Shown: positions 33,060 to 44,363, counted from the first letter of the stretch. The stretch is 64,000 nucleotides of DNA from Actinomycetota bacterium (GCA_020160915.1 JAIUPK010000002.1:124001-188000); one strand, 5' to 3'. The notes: generated by a model not told the origin, from the letters alone. Numbers and translations: made by a program.

Positions 33060-33239
33060 TTTCCGCGGGCCCGAGCGCACTATCCACACTTACCCAACTG
33101 GGGTTGGTAACGACAGGCTGTGGACAACTAAGGTGAAAGCCAGCCGAATCGCGGGGACAATCGGCCAAATTCGGGGCATTCCCACACCCTCGCCCCGTGC
33201 ATGAACCTGTGAGTAAGTACAAGTCAAGGAAGTGACTCT
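33060..33239. other. oriC: Candidate origin segment upstream of dnaA
   Basis: Part of the 286-base rpmH-dnaA spacer. It contains a perfect DnaA box (TGTGGACAA, i.e. TTGTCCACA on the minus strand, 33119-33127), a one-mismatch box CTATCCACA (33080-33088), and an 8-bp hairpin with one bulged base (33090-33110). The perfect palindrome GGCCCTAGGGCC (33001-33012) lies just outside. It also holds the dnaA and rpmH promoters. Confidence 0.6.
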
Positions 33240-34655
33240 ATGTCGGAGAGCCCAGACTCAACCCGAGAGATCTGGCAATCGGTGCTGTCGCGCCTGACCT
33301 CCGACGAGCGCATCACTCCTCAGTTGCTCGGTTTCGTCAGCCTGGTGGAACCCAAGGGAGTGATGGCCGGCACCCTCTATCTTGAGGTGCCCAACGAACT
33401 GACCCGCGGCATGCTCGAGCAGCGCATCCGACTCCCCCTCCTCAACGCGATCTCCGGCTTGAGCGAGACGCAGGAGGTCAGCAACTTCGCGATCGTGGTC
33501 AACCCCGACATCCAGCAGGACGTGCTCGAGCAGACGCCCGATCCGGCGGAGCAGTCCTACATCGAGCCGACGCTCGTCTCGCCAGTTGAGACCGGAGGCC
33601 CTCGACGTTCCGACTCGCGGCTGAACCCGAAGTACAGCTTCGACAACTTCGTGATCGGCGGATCCAACCGTTTCGCCCACGCCGCGGCTGTCGCCGTCGC
33701 GGAGGCACCCGCCAAGGCATACAACCCGCTCTTCATCTACGGGGAGTCCGGCCTCGGCAAGACTCATCTCCTGCACGCAATCGGACACTATGCAGAGAGC
33801 CTGTATCCGGGCATCAGGGTCAGGTATGTGAGTTCGGAAGAATTCACGAACGACTTCATCAACTCGATCGCCAACAACAGGGCATCGGTATTCCAGTCCC
33901 GGTACCGCGAGATCGACATCCTGCTCATCGACGACATCCAGTTCCTCCAGGGCAAGGACTCCACTCAGGAGGCGTTCTTCCACACCTTCAATACGTTGCA
34001 CGATCACAACAAGCAGGTGGTCATCACCAGCGACCTCCCGCCCAAACACCTGACGGGGTTCGAAGACCGGATGCGGTCGCGCTTCGAGTGGGGACTGATC
34101 ACCGACGTGCAGGCTCCCGACCTGGAGACGCGCATCGCGATTCTTCGCAAGAAGGCTCAAAGCGAGAAGCTCCAGGTGAGTCCGGAGATCCTCGAGTACA
34201 TGGCTTCGAAGGTGTCGTCCAACATCCGCGAGCTCGAAGGCATCCTGATCCGCGTCACGGCATTCGCGAGCCTCAATCGCACCGAGGTCGATCTGCCCCT
34301 GGTGCAGACCGTGCTCAAGGATCTCATCACGCTCGATGAGGACAACGTGATCGCGCCGGTCGACATTATCAACCACACCGCGGACTACTTCAAACTGACG
34401 GTCGACGACCTCTACGGATCATCCCGATCGCAGGCCGTTGCCACGGCACGGCAGATCGCGATGTACCTCTGCCGGGAGATGACGAACCTCTCCCTGCCCA
34501 AGATCGGCCAACTCTTCGGTAACCGCGACCACACGACGGTGATGTACGCGAACAAGAAGATCACCGAACTCATGAAAGAGCGCCGCTCGATCTACAACCA
34601 GGTCACGGAGCTCACCAGTCGCATCAAGCAGGATCACCGCTTCGGTAAGAACTGA
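33240..34655 (+). CDS. dnaA: Chromosomal replication initiator protein DnaA
   Basis: 471 residues. N-terminal domain I (IWQSVLSRL) and a short linker are followed by the AAA+ domain III from NPKYSFDNFVIGGSNRFAHAAA, with Walker A GESGLGKTH at 168-176 and Walker B LLIDDIQFLQ at about 227-236. The DNA-binding domain IV carries IGQLFGNRDHTTVMYA. It binds DnaA boxes and melts oriC. The linker domain II is short compared with streptomycetes. CAAGGAAG precedes the ATG. Confidence 0.96.
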   Translation: MSESPDSTREIWQSVLSRLTSDERITPQLLGFVSLVEPKGVMAGTLYLEVPNELTRGMLEQRIRLPLLNAISGLSETQEVSNFAIVVNPDIQQDVLEQTPDPAEQSYIEPTLVSPVETGGPRRSDSRLNPKYSFDNFVIGGSNRFAHAAAVAVAEAPAKAYNPLFIYGESGLGKTHLLHAIGHYAESLYPGIRVRYVSSEEFTNDFINSIANNRASVFQSRYREIDILLIDDIQFLQGKDSTQEAFFHTFNTLHDHNKQVVITSDLPPKHLTGFEDRMRSRFEWGLITDVQAPDLETRIAILRKKAQSEKLQVSPEILEYMASKVSSNIRELEGILIRVTAFASLNRTEVDLPLVQTVLKDLITLDEDNVIAPVDIINHTADYFKLTVDDLYGSSRSQAVATARQIAMYLCREMTNLSLPKIGQLFGNRDHTTVMYANKKITELMKERRSIYNQVTELTSRIKQDHRFGKN

Positions 34656-34914
34656 GTTTTCACACCATGTGCATAAGGTGTGTATAACTTCCGCGACGCG
34701 CCGAGCATCCTGTTGATGCAGAAATCAGATCTGTGGAAACGCGCTCGCGACCGGCTTGAGACCACCACAGACCTCACCGTCGATTCGCAGCGCTGTCAAC
34801 ATCTCACACCGTTGTAGTTCCCACCGTCTGATTGGGCGCTCGGTAGTTACTCACAGTCTCCACAACGGTTAAGAGTGTTGTTCTTGAAAGAAGAAGTTTT
34901 GAGGGAGATAACCC
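34656..34914. other. oriC: Candidate origin segment between dnaA and dnaN
   Basis: The dnaA-dnaN spacer (332 bases including the mini-ORF) has two DnaA-like boxes with one mismatch each, spaced 11 bases apart (TGTGCATAA at 34668-34676 and TGTGTATAA at 34679-34687), a weaker one (TGTGGAAAC, 34732-34740) and an AT-rich purine stretch (34866-34911) that could serve as the unwinding element. CACACC...GGTGTG (about 34661-34682) can also pair. Divergent gene orientation on the two sides supports an origin here. Confidence 0.6.
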
Positions 34915-34950
34915 ATGAGCCCGCGCATCATCGGCCTGTGCCAGTATTAA
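34915..34950 (+). CDS. Possible 11-residue leader peptide MSPRIIGLCQY before dnaN
   Basis: ATG to TAA, 12 codons, preceded by a strong GAGGGAG ribosome site seven bases upstream. It ends 37 bases before the dnaN start. No known family. The good initiation signal makes translation plausible, and it could attenuate or couple dnaN expression; it could also be a fortuitous start. Confidence 0.4.
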   Translation: MSPRIIGLCQY

Positions 34951-34987
34951 CCGGCCAGACCCACCGACAGTGTTAGGGGTGAATGAA

Positions 34988-36133
34988 GTGAAGTTCCAGG
35001 TCAACCGCGACGTTTTCAGCGAGGCGGTCTCGTTCGCCGTGAAGCTTCTGCCCCAGCGCACAACACTGCCCATTCTCAGCGGCGTTCTCATCGAGGCGAC
35101 CACTGACGGATTGACACTGTCGTCATTCGACTACGAGGTCTCGGCGCGCACGCAGATCGCGGCCCAGGTGGATGAGCCGGGCAAGGTCCTCGTCTCGGGT
35201 CGCCTTCTCGCCGACATCGCCAGCAGGCTGCCGAACGCCCCGGTCACCTTCACCACGGATGAGGGCCGCATCACGGTCGCCTGCGGTTCGGGTCAGTTCA
35301 CTCTGCTCAGCATGCCGGTCGAGGAGTACCCGACCCTGCCCGAGGTTTCGGAGAACTCCGGAGTTCTCAAGGCCGAGGACTTCGCCAACGCGATTGCTCA
35401 GGTAGCGGTGGCCGCATCCCGCGACGACGTCACCCCGGTCATCACCGGTGTGCAGCTCGAGGTCTCCGACAACCAGTTGTCACTCGTGGCGACCGACCGC
35501 TATCGAGTTGCAGTTCGCGAGATCGAGTGGGACGCCGCGACATCTGGCATCGAGACGGCAACGGCACTCGTGCCGGCCCGCACCCTCATCGAGATCGGCA
35601 AGACGTTCGGTCACTCCGGCACAATCTCCGTGGCGATCACCAGCTCGGATGACCGCGAGCTCATCGCCTTCCAGGCCGATCGCAAGACCGTCACGTCGCT
35701 TCTCATCAAGGGCAACTTCCCTCCGGTCAAGAGGCTTTTCCCCGAGACCGTCGACAACTACGCGGTGTTGAACACCGGCGAGCTCATCGAGGCCGTGCGC
35801 CGGGTGTCACTGGTGCTCGAGCGCGAGGCGGCGCTGCGGTTCACCTTCACCACCGACGGCCTGACTCTCGAGGCCATCGGATCCGAGCAGGCCCAGGCGT
35901 CCGAGTCGATCGACGCGTTCCTCACGGGAACCGAGACTGTCGTCTCCTTGAAGCCGGCGTTCCTGCTCGACGGTCTCAGCTCCGTGCACTCCGAATTCGT
36001 ACGCATCTCGTTCACCAAGACGGAGAACCCGAACAAGCCGGGTCCCGTGCTCATCACGAGTCAGTCCTCGAAGGATCAGCCCGGCGCCGACAATTACAAG
36101 TACCTGCTGCAGCCGAACTTGCTGCTGCGCTAG
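34988..36133 (+). CDS. dnaN: DNA polymerase III beta subunit (sliding clamp)
   Basis: 381 residues from GTG (MKFQVNRDVFSEAVSFAVKLLP). Three clamp domains of about 125 residues; family landmarks LPILSGVLIEA, ATDRYRVAVRE and the C-terminal LLQPNLLLR (normally PMR.). Ring that tethers the polymerase. In-frame GTGs at 34970 and 34979 are alternatives; AGGGG nine bases before 34988 supports the start chosen. Confidence 0.95.
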   Translation: MKFQVNRDVFSEAVSFAVKLLPQRTTLPILSGVLIEATTDGLTLSSFDYEVSARTQIAAQVDEPGKVLVSGRLLADIASRLPNAPVTFTTDEGRITVACGSGQFTLLSMPVEEYPTLPEVSENSGVLKAEDFANAIAQVAVAASRDDVTPVITGVQLEVSDNQLSLVATDRYRVAVREIEWDAATSGIETATALVPARTLIEIGKTFGHSGTISVAITSSDDRELIAFQADRKTVTSLLIKGNFPPVKRLFPETVDNYAVLNTGELIEAVRRVSLVLEREAALRFTFTTDGLTLEAIGSEQAQASESIDAFLTGTETVVSLKPAFLLDGLSSVHSEFVRISFTKTENPNKPGPVLITSQSSKDQPGADNYKYLLQPNLLLR

Positions 36134-36160
36134 CCACCTTCGGGACAAAAGGGGAATCCG

Positions 36161-37045
36161 ATGCACATCGGCATCATCGGGCTCGGCAAGATGGGCAACA
36201 ACATGCGTGCCCGTTTGCGCAAGGCTGGCATCGAGGTCACCGGCTACGATCCCAACCCCGCGGTGACGGATGTCGCGTCGCTCGCCGAACTCGCGGCAGC
36301 GCTGCCCGCGCCTCGCATCGTCTGGGTGATGGTGCCGTCGGGCAAGATCACCGACGATGTGATCCACGATGTCTCCGACGTGCTCGAACCGGGCGATCTC
36401 GTCATCGACGGTGGCAATTCCCGGTTCACCGACGACGCAATCCACGCCGAGTTCTTGGCCGGCAAGCAGCTGGGGTTCATCGACGTGGGAGTTTCGGGCG
36501 GAATCTGGGGGCTTGAGAACGGCTACGGATTGATGGCCGGCGGCGACGCTGCCGACGTCAAACGGGCGATGCCGATCTTCGACGCGCTCAGGCCCGAGGG
36601 TCCCCGGGACGAGGGATTCGTTCACGCAGGCCCGGTCGGCGCCGGTCATTACGTGAAGATGGTTCACAACGGTATAGAGTACGCGCTCATGCAGGCCTGG
36701 GCCGAGGGGTATGAACTTCTCGACAGCAGGAAGGATCTCGTCACCGACGTCACGGGATCGTTCAAGGCTTGGCAGCGCGGCACGGTCGTACGCTCCTGGT
36801 TGCTCGAGCTGCTCGTCAAGGCGCTCGAAGAGGATCCCGAATTCAAGGACATCGCCGGTTACGTTGACGACTCCGGCGAAGGGCGATGGACGGTCCATGA
36901 CGCACTCGACCGGGCGGTGCCTGTTCCCACCATCAGCGCCGCGATCTTCGCCCGCTTCGTCTCACGTCAGAAGGACTCGCCCTCGATGAAGGCTGTCGCG
37001 GCACTCCGCAACCAGTTTGGTGGCCACGCCGTCCGCAAGAGCTGA
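36161..37045 (+). CDS. gnd: 6-phosphogluconate dehydrogenase (decarboxylating), short form
   Basis: 294 residues. NAD(P)-binding GLGKMGNNMRARL, the DGGNSR segment (VIDGGNSRFTDD), GVSGGIWGLENGYGLMAGG and catalytic K in HYVKMVHNGIEYALMQA. The short length marks the YqeC/GndA-type, often NAD-dependent, subfamily rather than the 470-residue form. It makes ribulose-5-phosphate from 6-phosphogluconate. The dnaN-gnd-recF order is typical of actinobacteria. Confidence 0.92.
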   Translation: MHIGIIGLGKMGNNMRARLRKAGIEVTGYDPNPAVTDVASLAELAAALPAPRIVWVMVPSGKITDDVIHDVSDVLEPGDLVIDGGNSRFTDDAIHAEFLAGKQLGFIDVGVSGGIWGLENGYGLMAGGDAADVKRAMPIFDALRPEGPRDEGFVHAGPVGAGHYVKMVHNGIEYALMQAWAEGYELLDSRKDLVTDVTGSFKAWQRGTVVRSWLLELLVKALEEDPEFKDIAGYVDDSGEGRWTVHDALDRAVPVPTISAAIFARFVSRQKDSPSMKAVAALRNQFGGHAVRKS

Positions 37046-37060
37046 GACGACCGTGCCTTC

Positions 37061-38224
37061 GTGATCGTCACCCAGCTGAGCCTCACCGACTTCAGGAACT
37101 ACACGAGCCTCGACGTCGAGTTGCATCCCGGTTCGAATCTGTTCGTCGGAAGCAACGGCCAGGGCAAGACCAACCTGGTCGAGGCGCTCGGATACCTCAG
37201 CACGTTGGGGTCGCACCGAGTCTCCGTCGACCACGCGATGATCCGCCAGGGGCAGGAGTCGGCGATCATCCGAGCGCGTCTCGCGTTCGGCGGCCGCGAG
37301 ATCCTGGCCGAGGTGCAGCTCAACCGCGCCAGCGCCAACCGCGCGCAGGTCAACCGCTCGGTCATCAAGACGCGCGAACTTCCCCGCTACTTCTCGAGCG
37401 TGCTCTTCGCCCCCGAAGATCTCGCCCTGGTGCGCGGGGAACCGTCGGGTCGGCGCAAGTTCCTCGACGAACTGCTGGTGTTGCGCACCCCGCGCATGAG
37501 TTCCGTGATCGCGGATTACGAGCGGGTGCTGCGCCAACGCAACACGCTTCTCAAGTCGGCACGGGCATCCGGTCTCAAGCAGACCCAGCTGGGAACTCTC
37601 GAGATCTGGGATGAACGTCTCGTCGCCCTCGGCTCGGAGATCATCCACGCCCGCACGTCACTCGTCGCCGAGCTCGCACCCGAGGTGTCCCGCGCCTACA
37701 ACGCCATCGTGGGTGCCGATCACGCCGCGACGCTGGCGACGCAGTTGAGCATCTTCGCCACGAGCGCCGACGACGATCTGGCGGATGACGCGGCAGTGCG
37801 CACAGCAGTTGTCCCCGTCGAGGCGGCCGCCGACGGGTTCCGCGCCGCGCTCGCGCGCCTTCGGCGCGCGGAGTTGGACCGCGGCATCACACTCGCCGGA
37901 CCACACCGGGACGACCTGCTGCTGGGTCTCAACGGTCTCGCCGCCCGTGGCTATGCGAGTCACGGCGAGAGCTGGTCGTTCGCGCTTGCGCTCAAGCTCG
38001 CGTCGGCGGCGGTGCTCCGGCGGGAGTCATCCGCCGGCGACCCGGTGCTGATCCTCGACGACGTCTTCGCTGAACTCGATGAGTCACGGCGCAGTCGGCT
38101 GGCCGAGGCGGTGGGTGACTTCGAGCAGGTGCTCATCACGGCGGCGGTGTTCGACGACGTTCCGGAGAGCCTCGCGGCCCACGTGGTCCGAATCCGGGCG
38201 GGGGCGGTGGTCACCGATGAATGA
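37061..38224 (+). CDS. recF: DNA replication and repair protein RecF
   Basis: 387 residues from GTG. SMC-like ATPase: Walker A VGSNGQGKTNLVEALGYLS near the N-terminus, signature TLAGPHRDDLLL and Walker B PVLILDDVFAELD near the C-terminus. It loads RecA at gaps in single-stranded DNA. It overlaps the next gene by eight bases. Confidence 0.94.
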   Translation: MIVTQLSLTDFRNYTSLDVELHPGSNLFVGSNGQGKTNLVEALGYLSTLGSHRVSVDHAMIRQGQESAIIRARLAFGGREILAEVQLNRASANRAQVNRSVIKTRELPRYFSSVLFAPEDLALVRGEPSGRRKFLDELLVLRTPRMSSVIADYERVLRQRNTLLKSARASGLKQTQLGTLEIWDERLVALGSEIIHARTSLVAELAPEVSRAYNAIVGADHAATLATQLSIFATSADDDLADDAAVRTAVVPVEAAADGFRAALARLRRAELDRGITLAGPHRDDLLLGLNGLAARGYASHGESWSFALALKLASAAVLRRESSAGDPVLILDDVFAELDESRRSRLAEAVGDFEQVLITAAVFDDVPESLAAHVVRIRAGAVVTDE

Positions 38225-38702
38225 GACCCCGGATCCCGAGCACGTCGCGGTCTACCTGCGTTTCCGTCGCGTCTTCGGTGGGGCGCGAGGGGCGACCGCG
38301 CGCAAGCGCGAGAAGCGCGAGGGCACGAGCCTGCCTTTCGCGCCGGGCCGGGATCCCCACGGCCTGGGCGATGTGATCGACGGACTGGCAGCCAGCATGG
38401 GGTGGACCTCACCCTTGGCTCGGTCGGAGCTGATCGCCTCCTGGTCCGAGATCGTGGGCGACGAGACATCCGCGCACTCCGAACCGATCGGTGTCGAGGA
38501 CGGCGTGCTCACCGTGCGCTGCGACTCCACCGCATGGGCGACCCAGCTGCGACTGATGCGCACCCAGGTGACGACGACGATCGCGGTGCGCTTCCCTGCC
38601 GCAGGAATTCAGTCGGTGAGGTTCGAAGGGCCGAACGCCCCTTCGTGGAAACGCGGTCCCAGATCAATTCCAGGACGCGGCCCACGCGATACCTATGGCT
38701 AG
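38217..38702 (+). CDS. dciA: DUF721 (DciA-type) protein
   Basis: 161 residues: a basic, Arg-rich N-terminal part (RVFGGARGATARKREKREG) and a KH-like DUF721 domain (about 45-145; GLAASMGWTSPLARSELIASWSEIVGDETSAHSEPIGVEDGVLTVRCDSTAWATQLRL is its usual core). DciA proteins load or assist the replicative helicase in bacteria lacking DnaC/DnaI. The gene is coupled to recF by an eight-base overlap. A longer start inside recF is rejected. Helicase-loading function is inferred from family. Confidence 0.82.
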   Translation: MNETPDPEHVAVYLRFRRVFGGARGATARKREKREGTSLPFAPGRDPHGLGDVIDGLAASMGWTSPLARSELIASWSEIVGDETSAHSEPIGVEDGVLTVRCDSTAWATQLRLMRTQVTTTIAVRFPAAGIQSVRFEGPNAPSWKRGPRSIPGRGPRDTYG

Positions 38703-38778
38703 GTAGGCAAATCAGGTCAAACCGCTCACGAAAACTCCCCAGATCGCCGATTTCGGCCTGTGGGTGGTGAGGATTTGG

Positions 38779-38784
38779 TAGAAT
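38779..38784 (+). promoter_or_regulatory. -10-like TAGAAT upstream of gyrB
   Basis: TAGAAT lies 85 bases before the gyrB ATG within a 167-base spacer. No convincing -35 is seen (GCCTGT at 17 bases). Weak promoter candidate. Confidence 0.35.
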
Positions 38785-38836
38785 TGTCAGCAGTCGTCGA
38801 GCGCACCTCCCTGGTGGAGAAATCACCGCCGAATGA

Positions 38837-40864
<2,028 letters not shown>

Positions 40865-40867
40865 GCG

Positions 40868-40900
40868 GGTTGAGTAGCGGCACAGCCGCGTATCGAAACC
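40868..40900 (+). repeat. Dispersed palindromic repeat, copy 5
   Basis: GGTTGAGTAG, hairpin CGGCACAGCCGC, GTATCGAAACC. It fills most of the gyrB-gyrA spacer (58 bases), leaving room only for the gyrA ribosome site. Confidence 0.85.
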
Positions 40901-40922
40901 TCCCCGACGAAAGGCTTTCCAG

Positions 40923-43502
40923 ATGGCTGACGAAGAAACCCCCACCGAACCCACCTTCGAGAACGCGGTCGTCGACGACCGCCACGACAAGATCGAGCAG
41001 GTCGACCTGCAGCTCGAGATGCAGCGCTCGTACCTCGACTACGCGATGAGCGTCATCGTCGGGCGCGCGCTGCCCGACGTGCGCGACGGCCTCAAGCCCG
41101 TGCATCGCCGGGTGATCTACGCGATGTACGACGGTGGCTACCGCCCAGACAAGGGATTCAACAAGTGCACTCGTGTCGTCGGCGAGGTGATGGGTCAGTT
41201 CCACCCGCACGGTGACGCGTCCATCTACGACGCACTCGTGCGACTCGTGCAGCCGTGGAGCCTGCGCTACCCACTGGCGCTCGGCCAGGGCAACTTCGGC
41301 TCGGCGGGCAACGACGGCGCCGCCGCGCCGAGGTACACCGAGACCAAGATGGCGCCGCTGGCCATGGAGATGGTGCGCGACATCGACGAGGAGACCGTCG
41401 ACTTCAGCGACAACTACGACGGCAAGACGCAGGAGCCCGACGTGCTCCCCGCGCGCTTCCCGAACCTGCTCGTCAACGGCTCGGTGGGTATCGCGGTCGG
41501 CATGGCCACCAACATCCCGCCCCACAATCTCCGCGAGGTCGCGGCCGGCGCCCTCTGGGCGCTCGAGAACCCTGAGGCGCCGCGCGAGGAGCTGCTCGAA
41601 GCGCTCATGCAGCGCATCAAGGGTCCCGATTTCCCCACCGGCGCCCAGATTCTGGGAGTCAAGGGAATTCACGACGCCTACCGCACCGGTCGTGGCTCGA
41701 TCACGATGCGCGCGGTTGTCAGCGTCGAGGAGCTGCAGGGCCGCACCTGCCTCGTCGTCACCGAGCTGCCCTATCAGGTGAACCCCGACAACCTCGCGCT
41801 GAAGATCGCGGAGCTGGTGAAGGAGGGCAAGGTCGGGGGCATCGCCGACATCCGGGACGAGACATCCGGCCGCACCGGCCAGCGCCTGGTGATCGTGCTC
41901 AAGCGCGACGCCGTCGCGAAGGTCGTGCTCAACAACCTCTACAAGCACACCCAGTTGCAGGACAACTTCGGCGCGAACATGCTCGCGATCGTCGACGGCA
42001 TCCCGCGCACCCTGCCGATCGACGGTTTCATCACGCACTGGATCGACCACCAGATCGACGTCATCGTGCGCCGCACCACCTTCCGCCTGCGCAAGGCCGA
42101 GGAGCGTGCCCACATCCTGCGCGGATACCTCAAGGCGCTCGACGCGCTCGACGAGGTCATCGCCCTCATCCGGGCATCCGCGACAGTGGATGACGCCCGC
42201 GAGGGTCTCATGGAGCTGCTCGACGTCGACGACCTGCAGGCCCGGTCGATCCTCGACATGCAGCTGCGCCGCCTGGCCGCGCTCGAGCGCCAGAAGATCA
42301 TCGATGAGCACGATGAGCTCGAGCGACTGATCGCGACGTACCACCACATCCTCGCCACCCCGAGCGAGCAGCGCACCATCATCAAGGACGAGCTCACCGA
42401 GATCGTCGATCGCTTCGGCGACGACCGTCGCACCGAGGTGATGTTCGGCTTCGACGGCGACATGAGCGTGGAAGACCTCATCCCCGAAGAGGAGATGGTG
42501 ATCACGGTCACGCGCGGCGGATACATCAAGCGCACCCGCAGCGACAACTACCGCAGCCAGCACCGTGGCGGCAAGGGTGTCAAGGGTGCCCAGTTGCGGG
42601 CGGATGACGTCGTCAACCACTTCTTCGTGACGACCACCCACCACTGGCTCCTGTTCTTCACCAACACCGGACGCGTCTACCGCGCGAAGGCATACGAGAT
42701 CCAGGAGGCCGGCCGCGACGCGAAGGGCCAGCACGTCGCCAATCTGCTCGCGATGCAGCCGGGGGAGGAGATCGCGCAGATCCTCGACATCCGCGACTAC
42801 AAGGCCGCGAAGTACCTCGTTCTCGCGACGCTGGGCGGTCTCATCAAGAAGACGGCACTGACCGAATACGACACCAACCGCACCGGCGGCATCATCGCCA
42901 TCAACCTCCGCGAAGACGACGAGCTGGTCTCGGCGATGCTCGTCGAGGAGGACGACGACGTGCTGCTGGTCTCGCGCAAGGGCATGTCGATCAGGTTCAC
43001 CGCATCGGATGCCGCGCTGCGCCCCATGGGACGATCCACCTCCGGCGTCATCGGCATGCACTTCCGTGAGGAGGACCAGCTGCTGAGCGCAAGCGTCGTC
43101 GGCGAAGACGGATACGTGTTCGTGGTCACCGAAGGCGGCTACGCGAAGCGCACCTCGGCGGACCAGTACCGCGTGCAGGGCCGGGGCGGTCTGGGCATCA
43201 AGGTCGCCAAGCTGAGCGACCACCGCGGCGACCTTGCGGGTGCCCTGATCGTCGGCGATGAGGACGAGGTCCTTGTGGTTCTTGCCAGCGGCAAGGTGGT
43301 ACGCTCGTCTGTCGCTGAGGTTCCCGCTAAGGGCCGCGACACCATGGGTGTTGTTTTCGCCCGGTTTGCCGACGACGACAAGATCATTGCGATCGCCAGG
43401 AACAGTGAGCGGAATCTAGAGAATCAGGAACTCGACACGGAAGCCGACGAGGCTGCCGACGAGGTCGAGTCCACTGGAAGGGACGAGTCAGTAGATGAGT
43501 AG
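40923..43502 (+). CDS. gyrA: DNA gyrase subunit A
   Basis: 859 residues. Catalytic Tyr is Y138 in [10 protein letters not shown]; the quinolone-determining helix reads [15 protein letters not shown], with Ala at 99 where E. coli has Ser83 and Asp at 103. Six C-terminal beta-pinwheel blades are present (e.g. [23 protein letters not shown]); the tail is acidic. The stop overlaps the next gene's start region by eight bases (ATGAGTAG). Confidence 0.96.
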   Translation: MADEETPTEPTFENAVVDDRHDKIEQVDLQLEMQRSYLDYAMSVIVGRALPDVRDGLKPVHRRVIYAMYDGGYRPDKGFNKCTRVVGEVMGQFHPHGDASIYDALVRLVQPWSLRYPLALGQGNFGSAGNDGAAAPRYTETKMAPLAMEMVRDIDEETVDFSDNYDGKTQEPDVLPARFPNLLVNGSVGIAVGMATNIPPHNLREVAAGALWALENPEAPREELLEALMQRIKGPDFPTGAQILGVKGIHDAYRTGRGSITMRAVVSVEELQGRTCLVVTELPYQVNPDNLALKIAELVKEGKVGGIADIRDETSGRTGQRLVIVLKRDAVAKVVLNNLYKHTQLQDNFGANMLAIVDGIPRTLPIDGFITHWIDHQIDVIVRRTTFRLRKAEERAHILRGYLKALDALDEVIALIRASATVDDAREGLMELLDVDDLQARSILDMQLRRLAALERQKIIDEHDELERLIATYHHILATPSEQRTIIKDELTEIVDRFGDDRRTEVMFGFDGDMSVEDLIPEEEMVITVTRGGYIKRTRSDNYRSQHRGGKGVKGAQLRADDVVNHFFVTTTHHWLLFFTNTGRVYRAKAYEIQEAGRDAKGQHVANLLAMQPGEEIAQILDIRDYKAAKYLVLATLGGLIKKTALTEYDTNRTGGIIAINLREDDELVSAMLVEEDDDVLLVSRKGMSIRFTASDAALRPMGRSTSGVIGMHFREEDQLLSASVVGEDGYVFVVTEGGYAKRTSADQYRVQGRGGLGIKVAKLSDHRGDLAGALIVGDEDEVLVVLASGKVVRSSVAEVPAKGRDTMGVVFARFADDDKIIAIARNSERNLENQELDTEADEAADEVESTGRDESVDE

Positions 43503-43902
43503 TGTCGCAGAGAAGCTGCAGCGCAAGTCGCAGCGCCAGGTGGCGGTCAAGCAGGTTCGCCTCAAGCTCGTGTACATCGACTTCTGGTCGGCGGTGAAGC
43601 TGTCCTTCCTCGTGGCGGTGTCCCTGGGGATCGTGCTGGTCGTCGCGACCATCTTCATCTGGATCGTGTTGAACTCGACGGGCATCTTCGGAAGCCTCGA
43701 CAACATCCTCAAGGACATCCTCGGTGATCCCGAGTTCAGCGTGGCCAAGCAGTTCTCGCTGGGTCAGGTAGCACTGTTCTCCTTCATCGTTGCGATCCTC
43801 AACATCGTCGTCGGTACCGCGCTCGGCGCGATCGCGAGCATGCTGTACAACTTCAGCGTGCGGCTGACCGGCGGCCTGCTGGTGGGCTTCACGAACAACT
43901 GA
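43495..43902 (+). CDS. DUF3566 transmembrane protein
   Basis: 135 residues with two transmembrane helices (about 36-60 and 92-115) and a basic N-terminus. Conserved downstream of gyrA in actinobacteria (as Rv0007 in mycobacteria), function unknown. It starts within the end of gyrA, so translation is coupled. No signal sequence. Confidence 0.82.
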   Translation: MSSVAEKLQRKSQRQVAVKQVRLKLVYIDFWSAVKLSFLVAVSLGIVLVVATIFIWIVLNSTGIFGSLDNILKDILGDPEFSVAKQFSLGQVALFSFIVAILNIVVGTALGAIASMLYNFSVRLTGGLLVGFTNN

Positions 43903-43907
43903 TCGGC

Positions 43908-43940
43908 GATCGAGTAGCGGCGAAGTCGCACATCGAGATC
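43908..43940 (+). repeat. Dispersed palindromic repeat, copy 6 (GATCGAGTAG variant)
   Basis: GATCGAGTAG, GC hairpin, CATCGAGATC, five bases beyond the DUF3566 stop codon, ending 49 bases before tRNA-Ile. It could terminate the gyrase operon transcript. Confidence 0.75.
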
Positions 43941-43989
43941 GACGATTACATCAAAGCGAACCGGATGGGGTAAGTTCTTATCTGGTCTC

Positions 43990-44063
43990 GGGGGTATAGC
44001 TCAGGCGGTTAGAGCGCTTCGCTGATAACGAAGAGGTCCCAGGTTCAAGTCCTGGTACCCCCA
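43990..44063 (+). tRNA. ileT: tRNA-Ile (GAT anticodon)
   Basis: 74 bases. Acceptor GGGGGTA pairs with TACCCCC; the anticodon arm CTTCG-CTGATAA-CGAAG gives anticodon GAT; the T arm reads CCAGG-TTCAAGT-CCTGG. The terminal CCA is not encoded. Position after gyrA is typical of actinobacteria. Confidence 0.96.
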
Positions 44064-44142
44064 CTGGAATCTCCACAAGGGATTCCTTCACCCGTTTGAT
44101 TGTTTGGGATGACGCCAGCCAGATTCCGGTCTGTTGGTATAA

Positions 44143-44200
44143 CCGATCGCCGAGACGGCGATCGGCGCTGGCGTCGCAGCGAGGCCAGAAATGGCCTCGC
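44143..44200 (+). other. Two hairpins between the tRNA genes
   Basis: CCGATCGCCG/CGGCGATCGG (44143-44165, 10-bp perfect stem, AGA loop) and GCGAGGCCA/TGGCCTCGC (44179-44200, 9-bp perfect stem, GAAA tetraloop). The 152-base spacer (44064-44215) holds no gene. They may be processing or termination elements, or a small RNA. Confidence 0.6.
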
Positions 44201-44215
44201 CCTAAGCTCCAGCGC

Positions 44216-44288
44216 GGGGCCTTAGCTCAATTGGTAGAGCGCCTGCTTTGCAAGCAGGAGGTCAGGGGTTCGATTCCCCTAGGCTCCA
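44216..44288 (+). tRNA. alaT: tRNA-Ala (TGC anticodon)
   Basis: 73 bases. Acceptor GGGGCCT pairs with AGGCTCC and includes the G3-U70 wobble that identifies alanine tRNA. The anticodon arm CCTGC-TTTGCAA-GCAGG gives TGC. The terminal CCA is not encoded. Confidence 0.97.
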
Positions 44289-44293
44289 CACCT

Positions 44294-44323
44294 GAGAGGC
44301 CCCGCCATACGGCGGGGCCTCTC
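44294..44323 (+). terminator. Terminator hairpin after tRNA-Ala
   Basis: Perfect 13-bp stem (GAGAGGCCCCGCC and complement) with an ATAC loop, five bases beyond tRNA-Ala. Confidence 0.88.
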
Positions 44324-44363
44324 GTCGTTCCAGCGGGAGCTCGTGGCGACGACACGCCTGTGA

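Noticed and set aside
44064-44215. Possible tRNA-like or rRNA leader sequence between tRNAs
   Set aside because: No cloverleaf or rRNA match is apparent; only two hairpins.
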